Positions 1 to 11,395 of a DNA stretch of 64,000 nucleotides are shown here, in pieces. The position numbers and the translations under genes were made by a program. Source of the DNA: Caulobacter sp. NIBR1757 (GTDB lineage Bacteria > Pseudomonadota > Alphaproteobacteria > Caulobacterales > Caulobacteraceae); contig NZ_CP115463.1 of assembly GCF_027912495.1 (NCBI RefSeq), positions 1,077,501 to 1,141,500 of the forward strand, in the 5' to 3' direction. The notes under the pieces were generated by a model. That model made no database searches and was not told the origin of the DNA. It was given only the letters and a program-made list of their open reading frames with translations. Position 1 is the first letter of the stretch; the number at the start of each line of letters is the position of its first letter.

Positions 1-1011
1 TGGCGCACCGGCTCCAAGGGCACGGACCTGCGTCCGGCGCTCGCGGTCCTGGGTGAAGACGGCTCCTACCAGCGGCTCGCCGCCGGTGGCGAGTCCCGCT
101 ACCTGCTGTCGGTCGGCGCCATTCTGTCGGTGGCCGACGGCGACACGGTGAAGCCGGGTGAGATCATCGCCCGTATCCCCACGGAAGGCGCCAAGACGCG
201 CGACATCACCGGCGGTCTGCCGCGGGTTGCCGAGCTGTTCGAAGCCCGCCGTCCGAAGGATTGCGCGGTCATCGCCGAGATGGACGGCCGGGTCGAGTTC
301 GGGCGCGACTACAAGAACAAGCGCCGGATCAAGATCACCCCGGAGGACGGTGGCGAACCCGTCGAGTTCCTGATCCCCAAGGGCAAGCACATCGCGGTGC
401 ACGACGGCGATATCGTCCGCAAGGGCGAGTACATCATCGACGGCAACCCGGATCCGCACGACATCCTGCGCATCCTGGGCATCGAGGAGCTGGCCAACTT
501 CCTGGTCAACGAAATCCAGGAAGTCTACCGCCTGCAAGGCGTGCCGATTAACGACAAGCACATCGAGGTGATCGTTCGCCAGATGCTGCAGAAGGTGGAA
601 ATCCTCGAGCCCGGCGACACCGGCCTCATCAAGGGCGACCACCTCGACAAGTCGGAATTCGACATCGAGAACGCCAAGACCGAAGCCCGCGGCGGCCGCC
701 CGGCGATCACCCAGCCGGTTCTGCTGGGCATCACCAAGGCCTCGCTGCAGACCCGTTCTTTCATCTCGGCCGCCTCCTTCCAGGAAACGACCCGGGTGCT
801 CACGGACGCCTCGGTCCACGGCAAGGTCGACACCCTCGAAGGCCTCAAGGAAAACGTCATCGTCGGCCGTCTCATCCCGGCGGGTACGGGCTCCTACCTG
901 CGGAACCTCCAGAAGATCGCCACCAAGCGTGACGAACAGCTGGCCGCCTCGCGCGAAGCGGCGATGGAGCCGCTGCCCGTCGAGATCGCCGACGAAGTCC
1001 TCGCCGACTAG
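1..1011 (+). CDS. rpoC: RNA polymerase beta' subunit, C-terminal part (5' truncated by window edge)
   Basis: This is the last 336 codons of the beta' subunit of RNA polymerase. The reading frame is open from base 1, so the gene starts outside the window. Recognisable family segments are the [19 protein letters not shown] stretch at about residues 65-83 of the visible part, the [17 protein letters not shown] bridge region, and the C-terminal [17 protein letters not shown] and [16 protein letters not shown] blocks. These belong to the trigger-loop-proximal and C-terminal clamp regions found in all bacterial RpoC proteins. It ends with TAG, and a strong intrinsic terminator follows 23 bases later, so this is the end of the rpoBC transcript. 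Confidence 0.98.
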   Translation, partial: WRTGSKGTDLRPALAVLGEDGSYQRLAAGGESRYLLSVGAILSVADGDTVKPGEIIARIPTEGAKTRDITGGLPRVAELFEARRPKDCAVIAEMDGRVEFGRDYKNKRRIKITPEDGGEPVEFLIPKGKHIAVHDGDIVRKGEYIIDGNPDPHDILRILGIEELANFLVNEIQEVYRLQGVPINDKHIEVIVRQMLQKVEILEPGDTGLIKGDHLDKSEFDIENAKTEARGGRPAITQPVLLGITKASLQTRSFISAASFQETTRVLTDASVHGKVDTLEGLKENVIVGRLIPAGTGSYLRNLQKIATKRDEQLAASREAAMEPLPVEIADEVLAD

Positions 1012-1034
1012 TCGGACGGACCAGACCTATCGAG

Positions 1035-1064
1035 ACGGCCCGGGAGTGATCCCGGGCCGTTTTC
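1035..1064 (+). terminator. Intrinsic terminator of the rpoBC transcript
   Basis: A perfect 11-bp stem (1035-1045 with 1050-1060) closes a GTGA tetraloop and runs into a T tract. It lies just after rpoC and before an unrelated gene. Confidence 0.9.
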
Positions 1065-1101
1065 GTTTGGGTCCTGCGAAAGGCGCCCTATCTCTTGCGC
1101 C

Positions 1102-1569
1102 ATGGGACCGGGGGTAACCAGATCACTGACGGCCAGCGAGCGCGCCGCGCTCTCCGACGGCCTGTGGGACGCGCTGATGGCCGCCGGGGCCTTTCCGCGC
1201 ATCGTCGCCGCCTCCTCGCCGCTCGCCCGCCTGTCCCACCTCTGGCGCGGCCACACGCCCGTCCTGACCCTCGGCGACCGCATCTTCTGGGGCCGCGCCC
1301 CCGACGACTGCTCGGCCCAGCCCGTCGCCATGGCCCTGCTGCAGCACGAACTGCAGCATGTGCTGGACTTCGCCAGCGGCCGGATGAGCTGGCTCTCCTA
1401 CGCCCTGCGTCCCGGCGACTGGAGCTACAGCGTGCCGAACGCCGGCTGGGACTGGAACCGGCTCGGCGCCGAGCAACGCGCCGTTCTCGCGGAACGCCTC
1501 TGGCGGGCCGAGCGCAACGGCGCCGCCGGAGAGGCCGCCCGCCTGCGCGCCGTCCTGCCTTGGGGCTAG
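1102..1569 (+). CDS. Small HExxH protein, putative zincin-like hypothetical
   Basis: A 155-residue protein with no signal peptide or membrane segment. The centre carries LLQHELQHVLDFASG, an HExxH motif at about residues 76-80 that in many families binds catalytic zinc. Its overall look (GDRIFWGRAP before the motif, WDWNRLGAEQRA after it) resembles short proteins annotated in sphingomonads and caulobacters as Vgr-related, a name that says nothing about function. The third zinc ligand cannot be assigned by eye, so peptidase activity is unproven. The gene stops immediately before the convergent gene's stop codon, with no spacer. Confidence 0.75.
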   Translation: MGPGVTRSLTASERAALSDGLWDALMAAGAFPRIVAASSPLARLSHLWRGHTPVLTLGDRIFWGRAPDDCSAQPVAMALLQHELQHVLDFASGRMSWLSYALRPGDWSYSVPNAGWDWNRLGAEQRAVLAERLWRAERNGAAGEAARLRAVLPWG

Positions 1570-2283
1570 CTAGAACGGCGTCTTGATCGGGGCGTGGCTC
1601 GGCGAGCCAGGCCCGACTCCGGCCGGATACCCCGGTCCCTGCTCCTCGCTGGTCCCGGTCGGAATGGTCGGGTTCTCGCGCCATTCGCGGTCCCGTTGCT
1701 GCTTGGCGGCGACCTGGTCCCAGGCCTTGCGCTTGGCGCCGGGGATTGGCGCGGCGATCGGCGACACCTGGCGGACCGGCCGATCCGAGCAAGCCTCCCG
1801 CTCGCGCCGGTTCAACCCCGTCGCGTCCGGATAGGCGCAGCCGTAGGTGCCGCGCAGCGCCTTGCGGGTATCCTCGCCGGGCGACGGAAAGATCGTCGGC
1901 CCTCGTCCGGAGCCGCCCTTCTTCTCGCCCCCCGCACTGGCCCCGGCCGGGGCCGGGGCGGGCAGGGGGGACGGCGCCACCTGCGACGGCGGCTCGACGG
2001 CCGGCACATGCAGCATTGGGGCGGTCGTATCGCGCCGGGGAATGCCGTTGGCCGGGTTGCCGCCCGCCTCGGCCGGCGCGGGCTGGGCCGGCTGCACCCG
2101 GGGCGGGAACAGGCTGATGTCGATGACCTCCTCGGGCAGAGGCGGCCGCTCCCGCACCCCCGGCGTATTGAGGCCGATCAGGGTGAAGAGGCCGACGTGG
2201 AACAGCAGCGACAGGCCGGTGACGACAGCCATCCGCCGCCGGTCCCGCCGCTGATTGCGTGTCTGCGCCACGCCGCCTCCCAT
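1570..2283 (-). CDS. Single-pass membrane protein with TonB-like N-terminal anchor
   Basis: A 237-residue protein with a basic N-terminus (RNQRRDRRR) followed by one hydrophobic segment at about residues 18-38, then PEEVIDISLFPPRVQPAQ and a long Pro/Ala/Gly-rich stretch. This is the topology of the TonB N-terminal half: a cytoplasmic stub, one membrane helix and a proline-rich periplasmic spacer. The C-terminal part is short, has two cysteines (YGCAYPDATG and EREACSDRP), and does not look like a TonB C-terminal domain. It may be a TonB-derived envelope protein rather than a working energy transducer. Convergent with the HExxH gene. Confidence 0.7.
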   Translation of the reverse strand: MGGGVAQTRNQRRDRRRMAVVTGLSLLFHVGLFTLIGLNTPGVRERPPLPEEVIDISLFPPRVQPAQPAPAEAGGNPANGIPRRDTTAPMLHVPAVEPPSQVAPSPLPAPAPAGASAGGEKKGGSGRGPTIFPSPGEDTRKALRGTYGCAYPDATGLNRREREACSDRPVRQVSPIAAPIPGAKRKAWDQVAAKQQRDREWRENPTIPTGTSEEQGPGYPAGVGPGSPSHAPIKTPF

Positions 2284-2430
2284 CCTGTCCAGCCTGAACG
2301 CTGATCGCCGGGCGCGGCCAAAACGTGTCCCCGCCGGGACCCTTTCCGGGCCCCCGGGTTTCAGGACGGGTTGCGACGTCCCGCCGCATGCCTATCTGCA
2401 GGGGGACCCCATGGCCGTGAGGAACAGACC

Positions 2431-2763
2431 GTGCCCCTGCTGATGTGCCCCAACGACAACAGTTCCATGCAGAAGCTCGTCCGAGACGGCGTCGAGATCG
2501 ACATGTGCCCGACCTGCCGGGGCGTTTGGCTGGATCGCGGCGAGCTGGAGAAGATCCTCAGCGGCGGCCGCGAACAGCAGCAGGATCTCAGCCAGGATCG
2601 CGAACGCTTCACGCGGGAAGTGGATACCTTCCACCGCGACCCGGAAGCCTGGCGCCGCAGCCACCCCTACGACGACCGCGAGAAACGCCACCGCTACGAC
2701 GACGACTACAACTACCGCAAAAAGAAGAAGGGCGGCTTCGACCTGTTCGACATCTTCGACTGA
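2431..2763 (+). CDS. TFIIB-type zinc-finger domain protein
   Basis: A 110-residue protein of the bacterial zf-TFIIB family. The N-terminal finger uses C6 and, in CPTCRGVWLDRGEL, C26 and C29; the usual first CxxC is here CPND, so one ligand differs. A charged linker follows, then Tyr/Asp/Lys-rich repeats and a hydrophobic GGFDLFDIFD tail. The GTG start at 2431 was chosen because a GAGGA ribosome-binding site ends 7 bases upstream and the family begins right at the finger; an in-frame ATG lies at 2443. The function of the family is unknown; nucleic-acid or protein binding is likely. Confidence 0.85.
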   Translation: MPLLMCPNDNSSMQKLVRDGVEIDMCPTCRGVWLDRGELEKILSGGREQQQDLSQDRERFTREVDTFHRDPEAWRRSHPYDDREKRHRYDDDYNYRKKKKGGFDLFDIFD

Positions 2764-2777
2764 GCCCCCTAGATTGC

Positions 2778-2810
2778 AACAGGCGCGGTCGTGACCGCGC
2801 CTGTTCGCGT
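2778..2810 (+). terminator. GC-rich inverted repeat, possible weak terminator
   Basis: The arms at 2778-2788 and 2795-2805 pair perfectly just after the zinc-finger gene, but no good T run follows. It may act as a partial terminator or protect the 3' end. Confidence 0.4.
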
Positions 2811-2828
2811 CTTCGGGGGGATTTTCAG

Positions 2829-4829
2829 ATGTTTCGCGCCGTCCTGGGCTTTTGCGCCCTGACTCTGGCTGCCGTGTCGCCGCTGGTCGCCGCGGCCCAG
2901 CAGGCCAAGCCGCCCGTGCTGGCCTACGCCCGCCTGCCGGCCATCCAGATGGCGGAAATCTCGCCCGATGGCGCGCGCCTGGCCTACATCGGCGGTACGG
3001 CCGACGACCGGGTGATCTTCATCACCCCCATCGACGGCGGCGCGCCGGTGACCATCCGGCCTGGCACGGTCAACGTCAAAAGCGTCCGCTGGGCGGGCAG
3101 CAGGCACGTCCTCATCGGCATTGCGATGTACGACAATGATGCCGACTACGCCGCCGGCCTGAAGACCGCCTACACCTTCCGCCGCGACCTGCTGGTCGAC
3201 GCGGCGACCGGCGACGTCAGGGGTCAGGTGCTGGCCGAGGCCAACTGGACCCGACTGGCGCTCGACATCCCGGTGCTGGCCACCATCGATGGCGACAAGC
3301 CCTACATCATCGTCCAGGGCCTCGACCTGGCCTCCGACCTCAGCTCGGGCAACAGCCTGACCGTCCTCAAGAAGAAGGGCGACGACATCGTCCCCGCCCT
3401 CTGGAAGGTCGACCTGACCACCGGCAAGGGCCGCATGCTGGAACGCGCCGGCCGCCTGACCCGCTCCTTCGAGACCGACCTCACCGGCGAGTCCCGTGTC
3501 CGCTGGGACTATGACGATACCCGCAAGGCCGAAACCATGCTGGCCCGGGGGAAGGGCGCGGCCGCCTGGAAGGCGGTCGATCGCGGAGACGGCTCGAATT
3601 TCGACTACCAGGGCTATTCCGATCCCGACGACGCCCTGATTGTCCGGATCACCGACAAGGCCGGCTCGCGCCTGGTCAAGCGGTCTCTGAGCGGCGGGCC
3701 CGATGTCGAACTCGTGCCGGGTCTCGACGCCGCCCATGCGCGGGTCCTCTGGGATCTGGACCGCTCCGTGCCAGTCGCCGTGTCGGTCGGCGGTGACGAG
3801 CGCTCGAAGGTCCAGTGGCTGGATCCCGCTCTCGCCGCCGTGCACGCCCGTCTCGGCAAGGCCCTGGCCGGCAAGTCGGTGTCGCTGGCCAGCTGGAGCC
3901 GCGACCGCACCCGCCTGGTGGTCATGGCCGAGGCCGACGACAGCCCGCCGGTCTGGTACCTCTATGATACCAGGACCAAACAGGCCTCGCTGATCGCCGA
4001 GTCCTATCCGGAACTGGCCGGCGCCGCCTTCGCCAAGACCCGCTGGATCACCTACCCGGCCAAGGATGGTCTGACGATCCCCGCCTACCTGACCTTGCCG
4101 CCGGCCAGGGCCGATGGGAAAAAGCCGCCGCTGATCGTGCTGCCGCATGGCGGCCCGGCCTCGCGCGACACCTGGGGTTTCGACTGGATGGTGCAGTTCC
4201 TGGCCTCGCGCGGCTATGCGGTGCTGCAGCCGCAGTTCCGTGGCTCCGCCGGCTTCGGCGACGCCTTCGAGCGGGCCGGCTACGGCGAATGGGGCGGCAA
4301 GATGCAGACCGATCTGCTCGACGGGGTGGCCGCCACCGCCGCCCACGGGGTCGATTCCGCCCGGACCTGCATCGTCGGCCTTAGCTATGGCGGCTACGCG
4401 GCCATGTCCGGCGCGGTTTTCCATCCCGAGGTCTACCGCTGCGCCGTCTCGGTCAGCGGCGTTTCCGACCTGCCGCTGTGGATCGGTGCTACCCGCCGCG
4501 CCTATGGCGAGGATTCCTACGCCCTGGCCTACTGGCGCGCCGCCATCGGTGATCCACGCGTCTCCAGCTCGGCGATGATCGAGGCCTCGCCGGTCCGTCG
4601 CCTTGGGGCGGGGTCCAGTCCGATTCTCCTGATGCACGGCGATCTCGACACCACCGTGCCGCTGGAGCAGTCGCGGACCATGGAGCGGCGTCTCAAGGAG
4701 CTGGGCCAGTCCACGCCCCTGATCATCCTCGAAGGCGATGACCACGACCTGTCGAAGTCCAGGAGCCGCATCAAATTCCTAAGCGAGACCGAGGCCTTCC
4801 TCGGCAAGCACCTGCCCGTCGCGCCGTGA
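2829..4829 (+). CDS. Secreted S9 family peptidase (prolyl oligopeptidase-like)
   Basis: A 666-residue serine peptidase. Residues 1-23 form a signal peptide ending in AAAQQ, so it is exported to the periplasm or beyond. The first two thirds should form the beta-propeller gate that admits only short peptides; the alpha/beta-hydrolase domain starts near LPHGGPASRDTWGFD. The catalytic triad is visible: Ser in GLSYGGYAAM, Asp in LLMHGDLDTTVP, His in EGDDHDLS. S9C-like enzymes of this kind cleave dipeptides or acylated residues from short peptides. It is transcribed alone. The ATG at 2829 was preferred over longer upstream reading because it alone gives a signal peptide. Confidence 0.93.
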   Translation: MFRAVLGFCALTLAAVSPLVAAAQQAKPPVLAYARLPAIQMAEISPDGARLAYIGGTADDRVIFITPIDGGAPVTIRPGTVNVKSVRWAGSRHVLIGIAMYDNDADYAAGLKTAYTFRRDLLVDAATGDVRGQVLAEANWTRLALDIPVLATIDGDKPYIIVQGLDLASDLSSGNSLTVLKKKGDDIVPALWKVDLTTGKGRMLERAGRLTRSFETDLTGESRVRWDYDDTRKAETMLARGKGAAAWKAVDRGDGSNFDYQGYSDPDDALIVRITDKAGSRLVKRSLSGGPDVELVPGLDAAHARVLWDLDRSVPVAVSVGGDERSKVQWLDPALAAVHARLGKALAGKSVSLASWSRDRTRLVVMAEADDSPPVWYLYDTRTKQASLIAESYPELAGAAFAKTRWITYPAKDGLTIPAYLTLPPARADGKKPPLIVLPHGGPASRDTWGFDWMVQFLASRGYAVLQPQFRGSAGFGDAFERAGYGEWGGKMQTDLLDGVAATAAHGVDSARTCIVGLSYGGYAAMSGAVFHPEVYRCAVSVSGVSDLPLWIGATRRAYGEDSYALAYWRAAIGDPRVSSSAMIEASPVRRLGAGSSPILLMHGDLDTTVPLEQSRTMERRLKELGQSTPLIILEGDDHDLSKSRSRIKFLSETEAFLGKHLPVAP

Positions 4830-4873
4830 ATCGGGGTGGGGTCTTCCAGCCCCGCCTAAGAGTCCGGAAACCC

Positions 4874-4902
4874 TTGACCTTTGGGGGTCTCGCGAGTATC
4901 TA
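4874..4902 (+). promoter_or_regulatory. Sigma-70-type promoter of the str operon
   Basis: TTGACC at 4874-4879 and TATCTA at 4897-4902 are separated by 17 bases, giving an approximately 180-base leader before rpsL. The spacing and the downstream ribosomal genes make this the probable main promoter. Confidence 0.65.
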
Positions 4903-5080
4903 GCCCGCTCTTTCGAGGCAGGGTCTTAACGGATCCTCACCCGAGGAACTTCAAGGACCCGCCGGCCGCCACGACGCAGCCGGTGAGTTTGCGCGTTCAA
5001 CGGCCTCGGATTGACGAACCCTATAGGACCCTGAAGCGCCTCGGCCGAAAGGCACACGCTTCCACGAGCACAGAGATTAG

Positions 5081-5452
5081 ATGCCTACAGTCAACCAGCT
5101 GATCCGTAAGCCGCGGCAACCCAAGCCCGTGCGCAACAAGGTTCCCGCCCTCAAGGGCTGCCCCCAGCGCCGTGGTGTTTGCACCCGCGTCTACACCACC
5201 ACCCCCAAGAAGCCGAACTCGGCTCTGCGGAAGGTGGCCAAGGTCCGCCTGACCACCGGCGTCGAAGCCGTGTGCTACATCCCCGGTGAAGGTCACAACC
5301 TTCAGGAGCACAGCGTTGTGCTCATCCGCGGCGGCCGCGTGAAGGACCTTCCCGGCGTTCGCTACCACATCCTGCGTGGCGTCCTCGATACCCAAGGGGT
5401 CAAGGACCGTAAGCAGCGCCGTTCGCACTACGGCGCCAAGCGCCCGAAGTAA
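5081..5452 (+). CDS. rpsL: 30S ribosomal protein S12
   Basis: The 123-residue S12 protein sits at the decoding centre of the small subunit and controls translational accuracy. The conserved [19 protein letters not shown] and [13 protein letters not shown] loops are intact. K43 and K88, the positions at which substitutions usually give streptomycin resistance, are lysine, so the allele looks wild type. First gene of the str operon; rpsG follows after 12 bases. Confidence 0.99.
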   Translation: MPTVNQLIRKPRQPKPVRNKVPALKGCPQRRGVCTRVYTTTPKKPNSALRKVAKVRLTTGVEAVCYIPGEGHNLQEHSVVLIRGGRVKDLPGVRYHILRGVLDTQGVKDRKQRRSHYGAKRPK

Positions 5453-5938
<486 letters not shown>

Positions 5939-5966
5939 CCACCCAGCGCCGTCAGGTCTTACAGGG

Positions 5967-5996
5967 ACGGGCGGTTTGAAACCTCAAACCGCCCGT
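5967..5996 (+). terminator. rpsG-fusA intercistronic hairpin (attenuator or processing site)
   Basis: A perfect 13-bp stem (5967-5979 with 5984-5996) and AACC loop. No T run follows, so complete termination is unlikely; partial attenuation or stabilisation of the rpsL-rpsG mRNA is more plausible, setting a different ratio of ribosomal protein to elongation factor. Confidence 0.6.
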
Positions 5997-6025
5997 TCCG
6001 CTCATTCTAACACCAGGCATATCCC

Positions 6026-8104
6026 ATGGCCCGCGCCAGCAAGATTGAAGACTACCGCAACTTCGGAATCATGGCCCACATCGATGCGGGCAAGACGACG
6101 ACGACCGAGCGGATTCTGTACTACACCGGTAAGAACCACAAGATCGGTGAAGTCCACGATGGCGCGGCCACCATGGACTGGATGGACCAGGAGCAGGAGC
6201 GTGGCATCACGATCACCTCCGCCGCGACCACCGCGTTCTGGAACGACAAGCGCCTGAACATCATCGACACCCCCGGGCACGTCGACTTCACCATCGAGGT
6301 GGAGCGTTCCTTGCGCGTCCTCGACGGCGCGGTCACCGTTCTCGACGGCAACGCCGGTGTCGAGCCGCAGACCGAAACCGTCTGGCGCCAGGCCGACAAG
6401 TACCGCGTGCCGCGCATCGTGTTCGTCAACAAAATGGACAAGATGGGCGCCGACTTCAACAAGTCGGTCGAGAGCATCCGCGACCGCCTGGGCGCCAAGG
6501 CCGTGCCGATCCAGCTGCCGATCGGTTCGGAGTCGTCGCTGCGTGGCCTGGTCGACCTGGTCCGCATGAAGGCCGTCGTCTGGGATGCCGACACCATCGG
6601 CGCCACCTTCCACGACGAGGAAATCCCGGCCGACATGAAGGACGAGGCTGAAGCCGCCCGTCACTACATGATCGAGAACGCCGTCGAGCTCGACGACGAA
6701 GCCATGGAAGCCTACCTCGGCGGCGAAGAGCCCTCGATCGACATCATCAAGAAGTGCATCCGCAAGGCCGTGCTGACCGGCGCCTTCTACCCGATCCTCT
6801 GCGGCTCGGCCTTCAAGAACAAGGGCGTCCAGCCCCTGCTCGACGCGGTCGTCGACTACCTGCCCTCGCCGGTGGACATCCCGCCGACCAAGGGCATCGA
6901 CTTCCGCACCGAGGAAGAAATCGTCCGCAAGGCTTCGGACGATGAGCCCCTCGCCGTGCTCGCCTTCAAGATCATGGACGACCCCTTCGTCGGGTCGCTG
7001 ACCTTCTGCCGCATCTACTCGGGCAAGCTGGAAACCGGCATGGGCCTGCTGAACTCGACCCGCGACCGCAAGGAACGCGTCGGGCGCATGCTGCTCATGC
7101 ACTCCAACAACCGCGAGGACATCAAGGAAGCCTACGCCGGCGACATCGTCGCCCTGGCCGGCCTGAAGGACACCCGCACCGGCGACACCCTGTGCGATCC
7201 GAACAAGTCGCCGGTCATCCTCGAGCGCATGGAATTCCCGGCCCCGGTCATCGAGATCGCGGTTGAGCCGAAGTCCAAGGCCGACCAGGAAAAGCTGGGC
7301 GTCGCCCTGGCCAAGCTGGCGTCGGAAGATCCGTCCTTCACCGTCTCGACCGACCACGAGTCGGGCCAGACGATCCTGAAGGGCATGGGCGAGCTGCACC
7401 TCGACATCAAGATCGACATCCTGAAGCGGACCTACAAGGTCGAAGCCAACATCGGCGCGCCGCAGGTTGCCTATCGTGAAAGCCTGGGTCGCAAGGCCGA
7501 GATCGACTACACCCACAAGAAGCAGACCGGCGGTACGGGCCAGTTCGCCCGCATCAAGCTGACCTTCGAACCGGGTGAACCCGGCTCGGGCTTCGTCTTC
7601 GAAAGCGCCATCGTCGGCGGTAACGTGCCGAAGGAATACATCCCCGGCGTCCAGAAGGGCCTCGAGTCCTCCAAGGAAAACGGCCTGCTGGCCGGCTTCC
7701 CGCTGATCGACTTCAAGGCCACCCTGACCGACGGCGCCTACCACGACGTCGACTCCTCGGTCCTGGCCTTCGAAATCGCCGCCCGCGCCGCCTTCAAGGA
7801 GCTCCGTGAAAAGGGCGCCCCGAAGCTGCTCGAGCCGATCATGGCCGTCGAAGTCGTGACCCCGGAAGACTACCTGGGCTCGGTCATCGGCGATCTGAAC
7901 AGCCGTCGTGGCATGATCCAGGGCCAGGACACGCGCGGCAACGCGATCGTCGTCAACGCCTTCGTGCCGCTGGCCAACATGTTCGGCTATGTGAACACCC
8001 TCCGCGGGATGTCGCAGGGCCGCGCCGCCTTCACCATGCAGTACGACCACTACGATCCGGTGCCGCAACACGTCGCCGACGAAGTGATCAAGAAGTACGC
8101 CTAA
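6026..8104 (+). CDS. fusA: Translation elongation factor G
   Basis: EF-G, 692 residues, drives GTP-dependent translocation of tRNA and mRNA on the ribosome and helps ribosome recycling with RRF. Motifs are complete: P-loop AHIDAGKT (17-24), switch [10 protein letters not shown] (81-88), NKMD (135-138), and the domain IV segment [17 protein letters not shown]. Full family length. Third gene of the str operon, 50 bases before tuf. Confidence 0.99.
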   Translation: MARASKIEDYRNFGIMAHIDAGKTTTTERILYYTGKNHKIGEVHDGAATMDWMDQEQERGITITSAATTAFWNDKRLNIIDTPGHVDFTIEVERSLRVLDGAVTVLDGNAGVEPQTETVWRQADKYRVPRIVFVNKMDKMGADFNKSVESIRDRLGAKAVPIQLPIGSESSLRGLVDLVRMKAVVWDADTIGATFHDEEIPADMKDEAEAARHYMIENAVELDDEAMEAYLGGEEPSIDIIKKCIRKAVLTGAFYPILCGSAFKNKGVQPLLDAVVDYLPSPVDIPPTKGIDFRTEEEIVRKASDDEPLAVLAFKIMDDPFVGSLTFCRIYSGKLETGMGLLNSTRDRKERVGRMLLMHSNNREDIKEAYAGDIVALAGLKDTRTGDTLCDPNKSPVILERMEFPAPVIEIAVEPKSKADQEKLGVALAKLASEDPSFTVSTDHESGQTILKGMGELHLDIKIDILKRTYKVEANIGAPQVAYRESLGRKAEIDYTHKKQTGGTGQFARIKLTFEPGEPGSGFVFESAIVGGNVPKEYIPGVQKGLESSKENGLLAGFPLIDFKATLTDGAYHDVDSSVLAFEIAARAAFKELREKGAPKLLEPIMAVEVVTPEDYLGSVIGDLNSRRGMIQGQDTRGNAIVVNAFVPLANMFGYVNTLRGMSQGRAAFTMQYDHYDPVPQHVADEVIKKYA

Positions 8105-8154
8105 CCCTTCCAACCCTAGTTTAGAGGACAGGCCCAATAGGGCTGGAGCTTGAA

Positions 8155-9345
<1,191 letters not shown>

Positions 9346-9373
9346 GCTTTCAGCTTCACCGCTGAGACAAGCG

Positions 9374-9401
9374 AAGGGCCCGGAGCAATCCGGGCCCTTT
9401 T
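9374..9401 (+). terminator. Intrinsic terminator of the str operon
   Basis: An 11-bp perfect stem (9374-9384 with 9389-9399), GCAA loop and short T tract, 28 bases after tuf. Confidence 0.92.
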
Positions 9402-9454
9402 GCTATGCACGGCGCTGCGTCCTCTCCTCGGCGCCGTCCCTGACGGCCCGCCGC

Positions 9455-10864
9455 TCAGGCCGTTCCGCCAAGCCAGGCGCTGCTGTCCCTCAATCGCCGT
9501 TTGTAGTCGGGCTCCGCCAGGCTTCGGCGCAATTCGCCGGCCCGCTGCACGACCCGATCCCGATTGAATCCGACCAGCTTCTCCCGGGCCAGGACGTCCA
9601 TCCGCTCCGCATAGCCGCCGATCAGCGCCAGCCTTTCGGCGTCATCGCACCCCAGGGACACCTCTCCCAGCGCCCGGAGGAATCCGAGCGCCGCCACCAT
9701 GTCGCCCGAACAGTATTGCGCCAGGGCTCCGAAGCCTCGCTCCATGAAACTGTCAAAGGTGACAGGATGGGTGATGACGCGAAGGGCCCCCTCATCGTCC
9801 GCCCGCAAATGCGAAGGCAGCTCACGGGCCGCCAGATCCGAGAAAGCCGCCGCCAGCCAGTCCAGGCAGGTGACCGCCGTGAACGGATCGTTGACCCCCG
9901 GGGACAGGGCTCGGCCGGCGATCTCGACCAGTTCGTCGATAAGAAACCGGATGTCTTGCAATGAGGTGCGTCGGGACCCTACGGCGAATGCGCCGCTGAT
10001 GGATGCCGCTGCCTCTTCGTCACATCGATGGGGCGGCCAGACCTCTACGAGAACCCGGCCCACATGGACGAAATCGCCTGGCTGGTACTGCAGCCGCAGG
10101 ACCAGGTCGCGTTCGCTGGCGAGTCTCAGCAACGTCTCATCGTCTATCACCTGCAGATAGCCGGTGCCTGTTGAGGCAACGAGCGTGCGGTTGGCGCCGT
10201 CGGCGGCGGTCGCGCCCTGCCGGAAGGTGGCGGGTACGGCGGCCTCCTCGGCGCTGGCGTCATCCTGCGGGGGCGGCGCGCCGATGAAGCGGGGAAATCT
10301 CGCATCGAGTTCGCCCAGCAGCATCGACCCGACCCCCTCGACGACACTGTTGATGTGCAGTTGGCGTGGCACGTGGTGAATGAAGAAGATCAGCACGCCG
10401 ATCGAACAGAGGGCGAGGACGACGCCGACAAGGAGGGCGAGGTTCGGCACGAAGCCGGCGCCGGCTTCGGCCGCCGACCGTATGGTTCTGAGGATCAGCA
10501 GGCAGTAGACGAACGTCGCGATGAAGGTGCCCAGGGTGACCTGGTTGCCGCGGTCGCTCATGAAGTTGCTGAGAAGGCGCGGACCGTACTGCCCGGACGC
10601 GTAGACGACGGCGGCGATGGTCACGGAAAACACCGTGCCCGCGACAGTGATCATCGAGCCGCTGATGACGGAAAGCACCTGGCGCGCGCCGTCTGGCCGC
10701 GCCGCATATAACCAGGGCAGGCCGTCCATCCAGGCGGAACCCGCGTGAGTGTCGACGAAGATCATGCCGCCGGCCAGGCAGACGGCGGTCAGCGCCATGA
10801 TCGATGGCAGGAACCAGTAGCTGACCTTGAGATCGTCGGCCAACTGCAGAAAAATCGACTTCAT
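9455..10864 (-). CDS. DUF2254 family membrane protein
   Basis: A 469-residue predicted inner-membrane protein. The N-terminal third has four hydrophobic segments, including SVISGSMITVAGTVFSVTIAAVVYASGQYGPR, which is typical of DUF2254; the rest is a soluble domain containing SPGVNDPFTAVTCLDWL. The start at 10864 is preferred because GGGAG lies 7 bases upstream and the protein then begins directly before the first membrane helix; a longer reading would add 50 low-complexity residues. The biochemical role of the family is unknown. Single-gene unit, oriented away from the str operon. Confidence 0.85.
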   Translation of the reverse strand: MKSIFLQLADDLKVSYWFLPSIMALTAVCLAGGMIFVDTHAGSAWMDGLPWLYAARPDGARQVLSVISGSMITVAGTVFSVTIAAVVYASGQYGPRLLSNFMSDRGNQVTLGTFIATFVYCLLILRTIRSAAEAGAGFVPNLALLVGVVLALCSIGVLIFFIHHVPRQLHINSVVEGVGSMLLGELDARFPRFIGAPPPQDDASAEEAAVPATFRQGATAADGANRTLVASTGTGYLQVIDDETLLRLASERDLVLRLQYQPGDFVHVGRVLVEVWPPHRCDEEAAASISGAFAVGSRRTSLQDIRFLIDELVEIAGRALSPGVNDPFTAVTCLDWLAAAFSDLAARELPSHLRADDEGALRVITHPVTFDSFMERGFGALAQYCSGDMVAALGFLRALGEVSLGCDDAERLALIGGYAERMDVLAREKLVGFNRDRVVQRAGELRRSLAEPDYKRRLRDSSAWLGGTA

Positions 10865-11395
10865 CCGCGAACTCCCAGGGCCGCCACCGGGCAGGGGTCC
10901 GAACGGGCGACCCGGAGGTAACGCGCGGACGGGCGAGACGCTTCCCACCTCGCCGCCAAAGATATCGAGGCTGTCCCCAACGGGCGGCGGGTGATCCACG
11001 TCCTTATGTATCACCCAACCTCGACGTTCGCCGCAGGGGCCAAGCCTCGAACAGGTCCGCCCCCGATGAGGGCGATGGCCGCCAACGGTTGCCGCGCGCG
11101 TCTCGTCTTTGGTGTGCGCTCTCGCGAGGCCCCGGCTCGCGCCTGTCGGGTTCGGGAACAGATCATCAGCTTTATCAATATAGATGGAGCATAAATCACC
11201 GATAGTCGATCAAAAGCAAATCTAGCCGCCGCGTTTATATTGAATACTGCGTAGGATTTTCATGTGCTGCGGAATCTGGCGCCAATTTGATGGTGTAATC
11301 TTCGGAGCTGCGGGCCGGCGCTCTCGATATCCTGAATGGCGATCGAAACCATTCGCGGGCGCTGGCGTTCCCTCTCTGGAGAGAGGGCTACCAAC
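10865..11395. other. Divergent intergenic region with an AT-rich core
   Basis: These 531 bases separate the divergent DUF2254 and sugar dehydrogenase genes. Most is GC-rich without a convincing gene. Bases 11155-11290 are clearly AT-richer than the surroundings and probably hold the promoters, but no box could be assigned with confidence. Confidence 0.5.

Noticed and set aside
6002..8137. A 711-codon open frame antisense to fusA
   Set aside because: Fully explained by the GC skew of the fusA codons; no start site or family resemblance.
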